DNA from: Tissierella pigra
GTDB taxonomy: Bacteria; Bacillota; Clostridia; Tissierellales; Tissierellaceae
Direction of reading: 5' to 3'
NCBI RefSeq assembly: GCF_009695605.1
Contig: NZ_VUNQ01000017.1
Location: 1 to 64,000 of the forward strand
DNA: 64,000 nucleotides
Positions 1 through 8,797 of the stretch are shown here, piece after piece; positions within the stretch are counted from its first letter, which is position 1, and each line of letters starts with the position of its first letter. A program made the position numbers and the translations under genes. The notes under the pieces were generated by a model. It was given only the letters and a program-made list of their open reading frames with translations, was not told the DNA's origin and made no database searches.

Positions 1-1
1 A

Positions 2-73
2 TACAGATTAAAAGATAGAAAAGAGTATATGTCTTCTAGAAAAGAAATCACAAATACTCTTTTAAATAAATAA
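2..73 (+). other. possible C-terminal tail of an upstream reading frame
   Basis: Twenty-three codons are open from the window edge and end in TAA at 71-73. The tail is Lys/Arg-rich and I cannot match it to a family. It could be the end of a real gene lying left of the window, or chance. No ribosome site or start is visible inside it. Confidence 0.2.
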
Positions 74-173
74 ATTCTCTGCACTTTTTAAATGACTTTT
101 TTATGTAGAATTAGATTGTCGTTGACAATGCTTGAAACTATTGAAAAATACGTGATTTCATGCATCTTTTTTC

Positions 174-202
174 TTGTTTTTGACTGCTGAAAATGGTATA
201 AT
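174..202 (+). promoter_or_regulatory. promoter of the IS66-type transposase gene
   Basis: TTGTTT (174-179) and TATAAT (197-202) are separated by 17 bp. A TG at 194-195 makes an extended -10. It sits 39 bp before the start codon, and AAAGAAAGG near 221-230 can serve as ribosome site. Seen in sequence; activity is inferred. Confidence 0.55.
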
Positions 203-240
203 ATACTTAAATAAAAGCTCGAAAGAAAGGCTAAATTCCA

Positions 241-1815
241 ATGACTGAAAACTCTTTAATACGAACTCTACAAGATACAATTGAATCTCAGAATAAAACC
301 ATAGAAGCTCTTAGAGAAGAGTTGAAAAGATCTAATGAAAATATGGAATATCTAATACAAAAACTCTATGGTAGAAAAACAGAAAAAACCTTTGCCATAG
401 ATGGTCAGCTAGTAATTAATGATATAGAACTAGGTTTATTCAATGAAGCAGAAAGCGAAATGGATCCAGCTGTTCTAGAACCAGTTCCATTTGAAGAGCC
501 AATTAAAAGAACTAGAAAAGGATACAAGAGAAAAGATCTATTTAAAGATTTACCTAGCCACGACCAAGTATTTAAAATAGAAGAATCGAAACAAATATGC
601 CCAACAGATGGCAATAGACTTTCCGTTGTAGGTAATAAATTCGTAAGATCAGAAATCAGATATGTACCAGCAGAAGTATCTGTAGTTAATATATACCAAG
701 AAACATATGAATGCAGAACATGTAAGAAAGAAAACAGACCTGGGATGTTTAGTCCATCTACACCAGAGCCTGTACTTCAACATTCCTATGCTACTGATTC
801 AAGCGTAGCATGGACAATGTATCAGAAATTTGTCCAAGCAGTACCACTGTATCGTCAAGAAAAAGATTGGAAGCAGATGGGATTTCCATTAAGCCGTGCA
901 ACCTTATCTAACTGGATCATAAAAACATCAGAAGAATGGCTAAATCCAGTAGTAGAAAAACTACATGAAGAACTCCTAAAGGAGAAATACTTACATGCCG
1001 ATGAAACCCCAGTCCAAGTATTTAGAGAAGAAGGTAAAAAGAATACCACAAAATCCTACATGTGGGTCTACTCTACCTCAACTGATTCTAAACATGGAAT
1101 CAGAATATTTAAATATGCTAAAGGTAGAACAGGCGACAATGCCAAGGACTTCCTGAAAGGTTTCAATGGATATCTACATACAGACGGCTATACTGGTTAT
1201 GGTAAAGTGAAAGATATTCACCATTGTCTATGCTGGGCACATGTCAGAAGATATTTCAAGGATGCTCTTCCTAAGGATATGGAAAGTCCTGAAGCCACCT
1301 TACCTGCAACAGGAATAGCATATTGCAACCAGTTATTCGACTGGGAAAGAAAATTTAAAAGTCTATCACCAGAAGATAGGAAAAAGATGCGTCTGGAAAA
1401 GGAAAAACCAGTTTTAGATGCCTTTTGGTCATGGGTAGAAAGTTCAAATGAAAAAGTACTTCCTAAATCCAATATTGGGAAGGCTCTTCAATATGCCCTA
1501 AATCACAAAGAAAAATTAGAAACCTATTTAGAAGATGGAAACTGTGTAATCTCCAACAATATTGCAGAAAACAGCATACGCCCATTTACCATAGGTAGAA
1601 AGAATTGGACCTTCTGTGGTAGTCCTGAAGGAGCCAATGCAAGTGCATGTGTATATACACTAGTAGAAACAGCAAAAGCCAATGGACTAAACCCCTATAA
1701 ATACTTAGAATTTGTATTATCAAGATTGCCAGGATCTGATTTCAAAACAAATCCCAAAATCTTAGATTTAATGATGCCTTGGGCTGAACTTATTCAAAAA
1801 ACATGTAAAGCTTAA
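241..1815 (+). CDS. IS66 family transposase (single-gene, ISBst12-like type)
   Basis: DDE transposase of the IS66 family, 524 residues, which is full length for the family. The N-terminus is a leucine-zipper-like coiled coil (about residues 5-45) ending in the typical LYGRKTEK helix-turn-helix entry. A Cys-pair zinc-finger-like segment (CRTCKKE, about 159) follows, then the catalytic region with HADETPVQV (about 251), LHTDGYTGY (about 313) and ISNNIAENSIRPF (about 440). No companion TnpA/TnpB genes are seen next to it, matching the one-gene ISBst12 subgroup. The frame is uninterrupted, so it may be active. I could not identify its terminal inverted repeats. The right side abuts a truncated IS1182-type transposase, so the two elements are probably nested or fused by deletion. 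Confidence 0.93.
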   Translation: MTENSLIRTLQDTIESQNKTIEALREELKRSNENMEYLIQKLYGRKTEKTFAIDGQLVINDIELGLFNEAESEMDPAVLEPVPFEEPIKRTRKGYKRKDLFKDLPSHDQVFKIEESKQICPTDGNRLSVVGNKFVRSEIRYVPAEVSVVNIYQETYECRTCKKENRPGMFSPSTPEPVLQHSYATDSSVAWTMYQKFVQAVPLYRQEKDWKQMGFPLSRATLSNWIIKTSEEWLNPVVEKLHEELLKEKYLHADETPVQVFREEGKKNTTKSYMWVYSTSTDSKHGIRIFKYAKGRTGDNAKDFLKGFNGYLHTDGYTGYGKVKDIHHCLCWAHVRRYFKDALPKDMESPEATLPATGIAYCNQLFDWERKFKSLSPEDRKKMRLEKEKPVLDAFWSWVESSNEKVLPKSNIGKALQYALNHKEKLETYLEDGNCVISNNIAENSIRPFTIGRKNWTFCGSPEGANASACVYTLVETAKANGLNPYKYLEFVLSRLPGSDFKTNPKILDLMMPWAELIQKTCKA

Positions 1816-1824
1816 TAAAAGACT

Positions 1825-1856
1825 CTATGGGAAGATGATACATTATCTTCCCATAG
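1825..1856. terminator. hairpin between IS66 gene and IS1182 remnant
   Basis: Perfect 12-bp arms CTATGGGAAGAT / ATCTTCCCATAG enclose an 8-nt loop. On the minus strand it is followed by a moderately T-rich stretch. The stop codon of the truncated IS1182 frame lies inside it, so the hairpin probably creates the junction between the two elements and may terminate both. Confidence 0.5.
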
Positions 1857-2463
1857 CTATCAATACATCTTTTATTGTACGCTTACATTGTTTCCCAAAT
1901 TTATCATTAATTTTGTTTATTAATATTTTAATTTTTTCTTGTAATTTTGTTTCAAATTTGTTAGTTGATTTTTTCCAAACAAAGCTATATTTATTAGCAT
2001 TTGCTTCGATTTTTGTTCCATCAATAAATATATTTTTATATTCTATTTCTCCTAATTCTCCTAGTTTTTTAACGAACTGATAGAATAAATCTTCTATAAC
2101 TTCTGTAAGTTTTCCGCTCCTAAATCTAGCTATTGTATTATGATCAGGAGCCTTCTGGCCTTCTAATAGCCACATGAAGTTAATATCTCTTTTGCAAGCT
2201 ATTTCAATTTTTCTTGTAGAATAGATATTATTCATATATGCATAAACTAAAATTTTAAAAAGAGTCTTTGGTGAAACTACTGGATTTCTCCCGAGATGAG
2301 AGTACGCTTTTTCTAAATTTCTATAATCTATTTCCTCCAGTATTTGGCTTAGTAGTCTCACAGAATCATTTTGTGGTATTAATATTTCTGTATTTACAGG
2401 AAGTACTAATTGATAAACATTACAATTTTTGCTATAATCTTTTTGTGTATTTGTTTTTTCCAT
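1843..2463 (-). pseudogene. IS1182-type transposase, C-terminally truncated
   Basis: N-terminal portion of an IS1182-family transposase. The DUF772-like helical domain covers about residues 20-110 (VSPKTLFKILVYAYMNN, APDHNTIARFR), followed by the first catalytic Asp segment IFIDGTKIEANANKYSF (about 145-160). Only about 206 residues remain, against about 500 usual for the family, so the rest of the DDE domain is missing and the frame ends at the 1825-1856 hairpin. ATG 2463 fits the family start better than GTG 2478. The gene lies inside a left end marked by an IS1182-like terminal repeat (2557-2571). Broken at the IS66 junction. Confidence 0.85.
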
Positions 2464-2479
2464 AAAAAAATTATACACA

Positions 2480-2507
2480 AAAAACGGATTCTTTGGAATC
2501 CGTTTTT
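2480..2507. terminator. terminator hairpin just upstream of the IS1182 transposase
   Basis: AAAAACGGATTC and GAATCCGTTTTT form 12-bp arms around a TTTG loop. It lies between the element end and the transposase start, where many insertion sequences carry a hairpin shielding the gene from outside transcription. Confidence 0.55.
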
Positions 2508-2556
2508 ACTATTTTTTGATATCTTTTAGCTGTCTCATTTTATTTGTTATTTTTTA

Positions 2557-2571
2557 TTTTGAGACAGCCCC
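2557..2571. repeat. IS1182-like terminal inverted repeat
   Basis: TTTTGAGACAGCCCC reads GGGGCTGTCTCAAAA on the minus strand, the typical outer end of IS1182 elements. An inverted partial copy (GCTGTCTCA, about 2529-2537) lies just inside. The matching right end is absent from the window side where it would be expected. Confidence 0.6.
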
Positions 2572-2606
2572 TTTTTTATGTCAAAGGTAACCACTAAGTT
2601 ATCTAA

Positions 2607-2645
2607 TTACACTGCCTCTTCATTATAATATTGAGATTGAAAATT
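2607..2645 (-). pseudogene. 12-codon scrap of an ABC transporter C-terminus
   Basis: On the minus strand this reads NFQSQYYNEEAV then TAA, with a stop codon immediately upstream. The ABC transporter ending at 14415 in this window ends NSQAQYYNEEAM, and the DNA match extends over about 38 bp. It is the last piece of a lost paralogue of that transporter. Confidence 0.5.
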
Positions 2646-2778
2646 CTATAATTTGGTTAGAAGTTTTAAGATATTCAATTTATTAATAATCTTAAGTTTA
2701 TTTATTTTAGTATGGGTATTTATAAAATACTAGATCAAATTTAATCCTTATTTATACAAAATTAGAAAAATAAAAGGA

Positions 2779-2859
2779 ATGGAAGCTACCAAGGAAATCG
2801 TAGAAAAGCTATCTCTAAGGGATAGAACACAACTTGCCATTTATTATTATAAATTGTAA
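2779..2859 (+). pseudogene. remnant of a LuxR/NarL-type response regulator C-terminus
   Basis: A short open frame ATKEIVEKLSLRDRTQLAIY then TAA resembles the LuxR-type HTH end: the 'NKEIAEKL' helix fused by a deletion to the final 'LGVRDRTQAVIYA' segment. Too short to function. Judged from motif memory only. Confidence 0.4.
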
Positions 2860-3134
2860 AGTAGATAATTATAATTAAACTCTATACTTTATAATCCATT
2901 AATATTTCACTAAAGGTTTATGTCGAAAAACAGGAGATAATATCGGAAAAAGTACATTGATATATACTTGTACATATAATACAATGTACTTAAATTAGTT
3001 TGTTATGTACTTGTCAATGTTATAGTAATTAAGAAAATCATAATATCCTGTAAATCTAAAATTACTCTAATTATAAGTTTTATTCCATAACAAATTATAC
3101 TAATTTAATGGATATTAATCGGGAGGTGAATAGA
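2860..3134. other. intergenic AT-rich stretch with a spaced inverted repeat
   Basis: No gene seen. AAGTACATTG (2950-2959) and CAATGTACTT (2982-2991) form 10-bp arms with a 22-nt spacer containing TATAAT. A related TGTACTTGTCAATG lies near 3005-3018. It may be an operator/promoter region for the downstream small gene, or debris of the insertion region. Confidence 0.3.
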
Positions 3135-3539
3135 GTGTCACTTAATCGAAGAAATATCATTAGATGTTTAATGGGTGTTTTGTCAATTATTTTTATCTTC
3201 AGTATTACTTCTGATGCAAGGTCACTTGATCCAGAAGTTCAAAGAAACCCTTCAGTAAAATCCACGAATAATCTGTTTCAAAATCTAAAAGCAAGATTTT
3301 CTACGGGGATAATTTGTGAGCATTGTTATGATGATATTTATCAGGGTATAGAAACAATATATGGTCGAACTGATAAGTCTGGTGAAATGTGTTCCCATTG
3401 TAATATTCAAGACTTTCATTTAACTAACGTATATGCCCGTAGAAAATCTTCAATGTGTCCTAATGGATGTACCTATAAGGATGTAGAATATTTACCAACT
3501 TTATATGAATGTACTCGTTTAAATGAAAGAAATAAATAG
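3135..3539 (+). CDS. small exported Cys-rich protein of unknown function
   Basis: I do not recognise the family. The start is taken at GTG 3135 because GGGAGG (3121-3126) lies 8 bp upstream; the in-frame ATG 3108 has no ribosome site. The product is about 134 residues. It begins with Arg residues and a hydrophobic stretch (about 12-28, LMGVLSIIFIFSI) followed by a likely signal cleavage near SDARS. The mature part has three Cys pairs, CEHC, CSHC and CPNGC, plus one more Cys near the end, as in zinc-ribbon or disulfide-knotted domains. It stands alone, with a terminator after it at 3589-3634. The translation signals and signal peptide support a real gene. Confidence 0.6.
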   Translation: MSLNRRNIIRCLMGVLSIIFIFSITSDARSLDPEVQRNPSVKSTNNLFQNLKARFSTGIICEHCYDDIYQGIETIYGRTDKSGEMCSHCNIQDFHLTNVYARRKSSMCPNGCTYKDVEYLPTLYECTRLNERNK

Positions 3540-3588
3540 ACAGACTTATTTATAAGATAAATTTAAAAAATTAATATATAGTTAATCT

Positions 3589-3634
3589 AAAATTCTAATA
3601 CAATATTATTTTTAATATGGTATTGGAATTTTTT
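3589..3634 (+). terminator. rho-independent terminator after the Cys-rich protein
   Basis: AAAATTCTAATAC pairs with GTATTGGAATTTT (one G-T pair) and is followed by a T run. No other signal is seen in 3540-3760. Confidence 0.55.
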
Positions 3635-3769
3635 AATTGACAATCTGTACAAATCATATAAATCAAATTTATTTTTTACCAAATTACCTTTTATTTCCAT
3701 CCCTATAGATATAATAAATAATCAAATAATCATTATAGAATAATATTATCATAGATATTACAATTAATA

Positions 3770-3778
3770 TGCTATAAT
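3770..3778 (+). promoter_or_regulatory. extended -10 promoter of the YnjB-like import operon
   Basis: TGCTATAAT, an extended -10, lies 40 bp before the start codon; no good -35 is seen. AAGGGGAGG is the ribosome site. Confidence 0.45.
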
Positions 3779-3818
3779 TATTATTGGTAAAAAATTTGTC
3801 AAATAAGGGGAGGAAAAC

Positions 3819-5093
3819 ATGAATAAGAGAAAATTATCATCATTTCTAGCAATTATTATGGTCTTATTTCTAATTGCAGGTTGTAGTGGAAATAAAGAAC
3901 ATCCAAATATAGTAAAAGATAGTGACTCAAATGTAACACCTAAGACAGAGGTATTTGACCCAAATATGAGCTTTGATAAAATACTTGAAGAAGCCAAAGG
4001 AGATACTGTTAGTTTCTATGGTTGGGGTGGAGATGAAGATAGAAATAAATGGTTAAGCCAAACTGTTGCTCCAATACTAAAGGAAAGATATGATATTACA
4101 TTAGAAGTAGTTGGCATGGATATTGACAATATATTGGCTAAATTAGCCGGAGAAAAACAAGCTGGTTTAGAAGAAGGGTCAATAGATATGATATGGATTA
4201 ATGGGGAAAATTTTTATTCTGCTAAAGAGAATGATTTACTATTTGGTCCCTTTGCAGAACAATTACCTAATTTTGAAAAATATATAGATACTGAAGATGA
4301 AGAAGTTAAAAATGATTTTGGCTTTACCATAGATGGCTATGAAGCACCATATGGTAAGGCACAAATGGTATTTATAAATGATAGTGCAACAACTTCAGAA
4401 ACTCCAAAGAATGCTGAAGAATTCATGGAGTATTGTAAAAAATATGAAGGCAAAGTAACTTACCCTGCTTTGCCTGATTTTACAGGAAGTGCCTTTGTAA
4501 GAACTTTAATTTATGATGTAGTTGGACACGAGCAATTCTTAAATATGGAGGCAGATAAAGAAATAGTTAAAGCTGCAATAGAGCCTGCCTTAGAGTATTT
4601 AAAAGAATTGAATAAATACTTATGGAATCAAGGCAAAACTTTCCCTGCAACTTCAGGAGAAGTCAATAATATGTTTGAAGATGGTGAATTAGTTATGACT
4701 ATGTCCTATGGTCCTTATTCAGTAGCCACAGGAATCGAAAAGGGTATATACAATGAAACTGTAAGAACATTTTTATTTGACAAAGGTACAGTAGGAAATA
4801 CTAACTATATGGCTATTGCTAAAAACTCACCTAATAAGGCTGCTGCAATGGTGGCTATTAATGAAATCATTTCAGCTGAGATACAAGCAACTCAATTTGA
4901 AGAGTTAAGGTCCTTGCCTGTAGTCTCCTATGATAAATTAACCGACGCAGAAAAAGAAAGCTTTGATAAAATCAATATAGGCAAAGGAGTACTGCCACAA
5001 GATGAACTTCTTAGTAAACGTTTACCAGAAATGCCAGCTAATATTGTTCCTATAATAGAAGAAATCTGGTTAGAAGAAATAATAGGTAAATAG
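3819..5093 (+). CDS. YnjB-like ABC transporter substrate-binding lipoprotein
   Basis: Extracellular solute-binding protein of a type I ABC importer, 424 residues. A lipobox (LIAGC, Cys22) anchors it to the membrane. The segment FYGWGGDEDRNKW (about 67-79) and the region IDMIWINGENF followed by LLFGPFAEQLPN (about 128-158) are close to E. coli YnjB (COG4134), whose substrate is unknown. It is first in a tight operon with two permeases and an ATPase. The fold is of the iron/spermidine-type binding-protein class, but no metal or polyamine ligand can be assigned from sequence. Confident in the family; the substrate is open. Confidence 0.88.
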   Translation: MNKRKLSSFLAIIMVLFLIAGCSGNKEHPNIVKDSDSNVTPKTEVFDPNMSFDKILEEAKGDTVSFYGWGGDEDRNKWLSQTVAPILKERYDITLEVVGMDIDNILAKLAGEKQAGLEEGSIDMIWINGENFYSAKENDLLFGPFAEQLPNFEKYIDTEDEEVKNDFGFTIDGYEAPYGKAQMVFINDSATTSETPKNAEEFMEYCKKYEGKVTYPALPDFTGSAFVRTLIYDVVGHEQFLNMEADKEIVKAAIEPALEYLKELNKYLWNQGKTFPATSGEVNNMFEDGELVMTMSYGPYSVATGIEKGIYNETVRTFLFDKGTVGNTNYMAIAKNSPNKAAAMVAINEIISAEIQATQFEELRSLPVVSYDKLTDAEKESFDKINIGKGVLPQDELLSKRLPEMPANIVPIIEEIWLEEIIGK

Positions 5094-5118
5094 TAGCAAA
5101 TAGTTAGGAGTGAATATT

Positions 5119-5970
5119 ATGAATAAAAAAACACCCTATATACTTATAATGCCCATAGTATTGTTGGGTGTTCTTTTTATATTTGGAGTTATAAATGGAA
5201 TTGTTCAAAGCTTTGGATATATTCCAGCTTTTGATCTTACAGACATCACTTTGGATTATTATATTGAGATACTTAATAGCCCTACTTTCCTTGATTCATT
5301 AAAAACAAGTTTGCAAATATCAATTATTTCTTCTATATTGGCAGTAATTTTAGGTACTATACTTACAGCTGCACTAGTATATACTGGACATACAGAAGGT
5401 AAAATCCTTCAAATAATTAAGCTTGCCATAATTATTCCCCATACTATAGTAGCATTATTTCTAATAAGTATACTTTCACAAAATGGTTTAATCGCTAGAC
5501 TTTTTTACAAATTAGGATGGATTAGTTCACAGGGGGATTTTCCACTGTTACTATATACAAAAAATAACTTTGGAATTATATTAGGATATATATGGAAGGA
5601 GATACCCTTTGTTGCATACTTTAGCTTGGCTTTAATGTCCAGTATAAATAAAACTCTGGGAGAGGCTTCAGAAAACTTAGGTGCTTCTAAATTAAAGTCA
5701 TTCTTTTATATAACTCTACCTTTAAGTATGCCTGCCATTGGAAAAGCCTTCTTGATTATTTTAACCTTTTCCTTTGGAGCTTATGATTTGCCATTTTTAT
5801 TAGGTGCAACTATGCCAAAAGCACTACCTGTACAGGCACATATTGAATATATTCATCCAGATTTACGTCATAGGCCCTATGCTATGGCAATGAACGGATT
5901 AATATTAATAATAACTTGGACTATGGCAGGAATGTATTATTTAATAACTACAAAAAAGAATAAAAGGTGA
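5119..5970 (+). CDS. ABC transporter permease (YnjC-like, first half)
   Basis: Inner-membrane permease with about six hydrophobic segments and the BPD-type EAA loop (EASENLGASKLKSFFYITLPL, about residues 188-208) that contacts the ATPase. ATG 5119 is preferred over GTG 5110 because TTAGGAG overlaps the latter. Length is 283 residues. E. coli YnjC is, as I recall, a single fused permease of about 510 residues; here two genes of half that size do the job. Its end overlaps or abuts the next permease, indicating translational coupling. Confidence 0.85.
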   Translation: MNKKTPYILIMPIVLLGVLFIFGVINGIVQSFGYIPAFDLTDITLDYYIEILNSPTFLDSLKTSLQISIISSILAVILGTILTAALVYTGHTEGKILQIIKLAIIIPHTIVALFLISILSQNGLIARLFYKLGWISSQGDFPLLLYTKNNFGIILGYIWKEIPFVAYFSLALMSSINKTLGEASENLGASKLKSFFYITLPLSMPAIGKAFLIILTFSFGAYDLPFLLGATMPKALPVQAHIEYIHPDLRHRPYAMAMNGLILIITWTMAGMYYLITTKKNKR

Positions 5971-5975
5971 TATTG

Positions 5976-6788
5976 ATGAAAAGTACTAATTCCAATAAAC
6001 TATTAAAGATTTTTTTATACATTACTTTGTTTACAATATTAGCACCTATGGCAATACTTATTCTTTGGATTTTTGTAGGAAGATGGCCTTGGCCTAATTT
6101 ATTACCAGCAACTTATTCCCTTAGAGCTATTAAAGAAATATTTGCACCTTATTCAAACGTATTTTCAATATTATTTTCAAGTATATTACTGTCTTTATCT
6201 GTAGCAATTTTATCAGCAATAATTGCTACGATCACTGCTCGAGCATTGGTATTATACGATTTCATAGGAAAAACAGTAATAGAATTTTTAACCATTGCCC
6301 CGATCTTAGTCCCAGGAGCTGTATTTGCCATGGGCATACATATAGTATTTATAAAACTGTCTTTAGCTGATACTGTATTAGGAGTAATAATAATACATTT
6401 AATATATACACTGCCTTATACTATAAATATTATGAAAGATTTAACAGAATCTGTAGGTAAGCAAATGGAGGTACAGGCTTATGTATTAGGGGCATCACCT
6501 TTAAAATCATTTATATATATTACATTTCCACTGCTTACACCAGGAATAATGGCAAGTATTAGTATGGCTTATATTACTTCATTCAGTCAGTATTTCATTA
6601 CTTTACTAATAGGTGGAGGGACAGTAAAATCCTTTAATGTACTTATGGTACCATTTATAGCAAAGGGAGACCGTTCCCTGAGTTCTGCCTATGCTTTAGT
6701 ATTTATTATATCTACACTTTTAGTTTTCCTAATTATAGATAAAATCATAAAAAAATTACCTTATCAAGATAATAAGGAGGAGATATAA
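5976..6788 (+). CDS. ABC transporter permease (YnjC-like, second half)
   Basis: Second permease of the same importer, about 270 residues with six predicted membrane spans and an EAA-like loop (MEVQAYVLGASPLKSFIYIT, about 160-180). ATG 5976 follows AAAAGGTGA; upstream in-frame GTG 5967 and TTG 5973 are less likely. The gene ends directly at the ribosome site of the ATPase gene. Together with the preceding gene it should form a heterodimeric channel. Confidence 0.85.
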   Translation: MKSTNSNKLLKIFLYITLFTILAPMAILILWIFVGRWPWPNLLPATYSLRAIKEIFAPYSNVFSILFSSILLSLSVAILSAIIATITARALVLYDFIGKTVIEFLTIAPILVPGAVFAMGIHIVFIKLSLADTVLGVIIIHLIYTLPYTINIMKDLTESVGKQMEVQAYVLGASPLKSFIYITFPLLTPGIMASISMAYITSFSQYFITLLIGGGTVKSFNVLMVPFIAKGDRSLSSAYALVFIISTLLVFLIIDKIIKKLPYQDNKEEI

Positions 6789-7805
6789 TTGGAATTAGAA
6801 TTAAAAAACATATCTGTAACATTATCCAATAAAGAGATATTAAAATCTATAAATTTAAAAGTTGAAAACGGCGAATTCATATCTTTACTAGGTCCTTCTG
6901 GATGCGGAAAAAGCACTATGTTAAAAACAATAGCAGGTATAATAAATCAACATGAAGGTTCTGTTATATTAGGTGGAAATATAATAGACAATATACCACC
7001 TTACAAAAGAAAGACTGTTATTGTTTTTCAAGACTTTAGATTATTTCCCCATATGACAGTAGCTGAAAATATAGGTTTTCCGTTGAAAATACTTGGTGTT
7101 AATAAAAACAAATGCAGGGAAAGAGCTATAGAATTACTTAAAAAGGTTAAATTAGTTGGATATGAAAATAGACGAGTCCACGAAATGTCTGGAGGACAGA
7201 TACAAAGAGTTGCTCTAGCACGTGCAATTGCAGCTGAGCCAACAGTATTATTATTAGACGAACCTTTCTCTAGTCTTGATACTAATTTAAGAAAGGACAT
7301 GAGAGAATTAGTTTTGGAGCTGCAAAAAGAATATAAAATAACTACTATACTAGTTACCCATGATAAAGAAGAAGCTTTAATTATGTCAGATAAAATAGCT
7401 TTTATGTATAATGGACAAATAGAACAGTATACTACACCTAAAAATATTTTTAACAATCCTGCAAACACCATAGTAGCAGATTATTTCTTAGAAGGAACAT
7501 ATATTGATGGAGAAATAATGGATAATAGATTTCTTAGTGAACTATTTAATATAGATGTAAATAAAAATAATGGAAAATATAAATGCCTTATTAGACCTTT
7601 AGCTGTAAGGCCGTTTAAATCCCATGTTGGTGAATTCTTAGTAATCAATAAAATATATCAAGGAGATAATTATTTACTTAAATTAAATAGTACTATTAAA
7701 GACTTAACGCTAGAAAGTATTGTACCAGATTTTACAGATATTATGGAAGGTGATAAAGTCAATGTAGAAATTGTAAAGGATAAACTTATTTTCATACCAA
7801 TGTAG
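6789..7805 (+). CDS. ABC transporter ATP-binding protein (YnjD-like)
   Basis: ATPase of the YnjB-like importer, 338 residues. Walker [10 protein letters not shown] (about 36-44), Q-loop FQDFRLFPH, signature MSGGQIQRVALARA, Walker B LLLDEPFSSLD and the switch His in THDKEEA are all present. About 90 residues after the nucleotide-binding domain form a TOBE-like C-terminal region. The start is TTG 6789 directly after AAGGAGGAGA, and the previous stop codon abuts it. The 3' end lies within a terminator hairpin shared with the convergent gene. Confidence 0.9.
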   Translation: MELELKNISVTLSNKEILKSINLKVENGEFISLLGPSGCGKSTMLKTIAGIINQHEGSVILGGNIIDNIPPYKRKTVIVFQDFRLFPHMTVAENIGFPLKILGVNKNKCRERAIELLKKVKLVGYENRRVHEMSGGQIQRVALARAIAAEPTVLLLDEPFSSLDTNLRKDMRELVLELQKEYKITTILVTHDKEEALIMSDKIAFMYNGQIEQYTTPKNIFNNPANTIVADYFLEGTYIDGEIMDNRFLSELFNIDVNKNNGKYKCLIRPLAVRPFKSHVGEFLVINKIYQGDNYLLKLNSTIKDLTLESIVPDFTDIMEGDKVNVEIVKDKLIFIPM

Positions 7806-7833
7806 AATTTTTCTATTGGTTATAAGTTTATCC
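7778..7833. terminator. convergent terminator at the end of the import operon
   Basis: GGATAAACTTA (7778-7788) pairs with TAAGTTTATCC (7823-7833), with an inner CCAAT/ATTGG stem and a T-rich centre. It overlaps the last codons of the ATPase gene and can act for the convergent nucleoside hydrolase gene too. Confidence 0.5.
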
Positions 7834-7844
7834 TTAGGTTAAAA

Positions 7845-8708
7845 TTAAAATTTTTCTCCAAAAATCCTATATTGATTATATACATGTTCTATATATTCAT
7901 CTACATCCTTTATCTTTGGTATAATGACTTCTCGTGTTTTACCTTTTCCTATTAATAAGCCTTTTTTCATACTTTCCTCATCTGGTGAAATATTTATAGT
8001 ATTTTTTATAAACAAATTAGGATTCAAAAGAGCTGCTGCTGACAATATATCCCAGATATATATTCCTTCGTTTTTAAATACATTCTTCTCTCTGTCAAAC
8101 CAATATTCGCACTGAACATATAGCCATTTTTCAAAATCATTACCTTCTTTTAATGTTTCAAATCTTTCCCTTGTAAAAAATCCATCCAAACAAGTATTTC
8201 CTGTGGCTATAGTGATATTTTTTCCATGTTCCAAAACATTTAGACTCGCCTCAGCATTACAGGAAAAATTCAATTCGTTTAAAATCTTGTTGTTTATAAC
8301 CAATGGTGCAGTTATTCCTCCCATTAGGGAAATGGATTTTATCTTTTCATAAAATTTATTATCTATTTTCCAGGCATCATATAAATTGGTCAATGAGCCT
8401 GTTGCTAATATACATAAATCTCCATTATATTTATTTACCATCTCTACTAAAAACTTTGCTGCTTTATTATTTTCATAGGAATCTTCTGACCCTTTATAGA
8501 CTGGAATTTCTGGATAGCCAATATTTTTCATAAAGGAAATAGTATTGGGATATACAATATCTAAACTATTGTTGCCAAAGGTTGTACTTATACCTAATAC
8601 TTCCACCTCCCTTTGGGCTAAAGCATATATAATCGCAAGACCATCATCTACATCACAACCATCTATGCCAAAGGTATTATCACAATCTATTATTATCTTT
8701 CTACCCAT
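7845..8708 (-). CDS. nucleoside hydrolase family protein
   Basis: Inosine/uridine-preferring nucleoside hydrolase-like protein (IunH/RihA fold), about 287 residues, hydrolysing the N-glycosidic bond of ribonucleosides. The Asp cluster that binds calcium and ribose is DCDNTFGIDGCDVDDGLA near the N-terminus. It carries extra residues compared with the common DTDPGIDDA form, a variant I recall from other clostridial members. ATG 8708 follows CAGGAGTGA; GTG 8717 is an alternative. It sits between the importer (convergent) and the transferase operon, from which it is separated by a repeat element. Its natural substrate cannot be told from sequence. Confidence 0.82.
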   Translation of the reverse strand: MGRKIIIDCDNTFGIDGCDVDDGLAIIYALAQREVEVLGISTTFGNNSLDIVYPNTISFMKNIGYPEIPVYKGSEDSYENNKAAKFLVEMVNKYNGDLCILATGSLTNLYDAWKIDNKFYEKIKSISLMGGITAPLVINNKILNELNFSCNAEASLNVLEHGKNITIATGNTCLDGFFTRERFETLKEGNDFEKWLYVQCEYWFDREKNVFKNEGIYIWDILSAAALLNPNLFIKNTINISPDEESMKKGLLIGKGKTREVIIPKIKDVDEYIEHVYNQYRIFGEKF

Positions 8709-8797
8709 TAGTATCACTCCTGTTCTTTAAGAGAAAACAATGCTACTATTCACAAACCCTTTAAAATATAATAGAAATACACATTTACGGTTTCGGT

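Noticed and set aside
1835-2080. Plus-strand 81-residue frame
   Set aside because: It lies opposite the IS1182-type transposase remnant, is hydrophobic and compositionally a shadow, and has no ribosome site.
7028-7471. 147-residue minus-strand frame inside the YnjD-like ATPase gene
   Set aside because: Antisense shadow of conserved Walker and signature coding.
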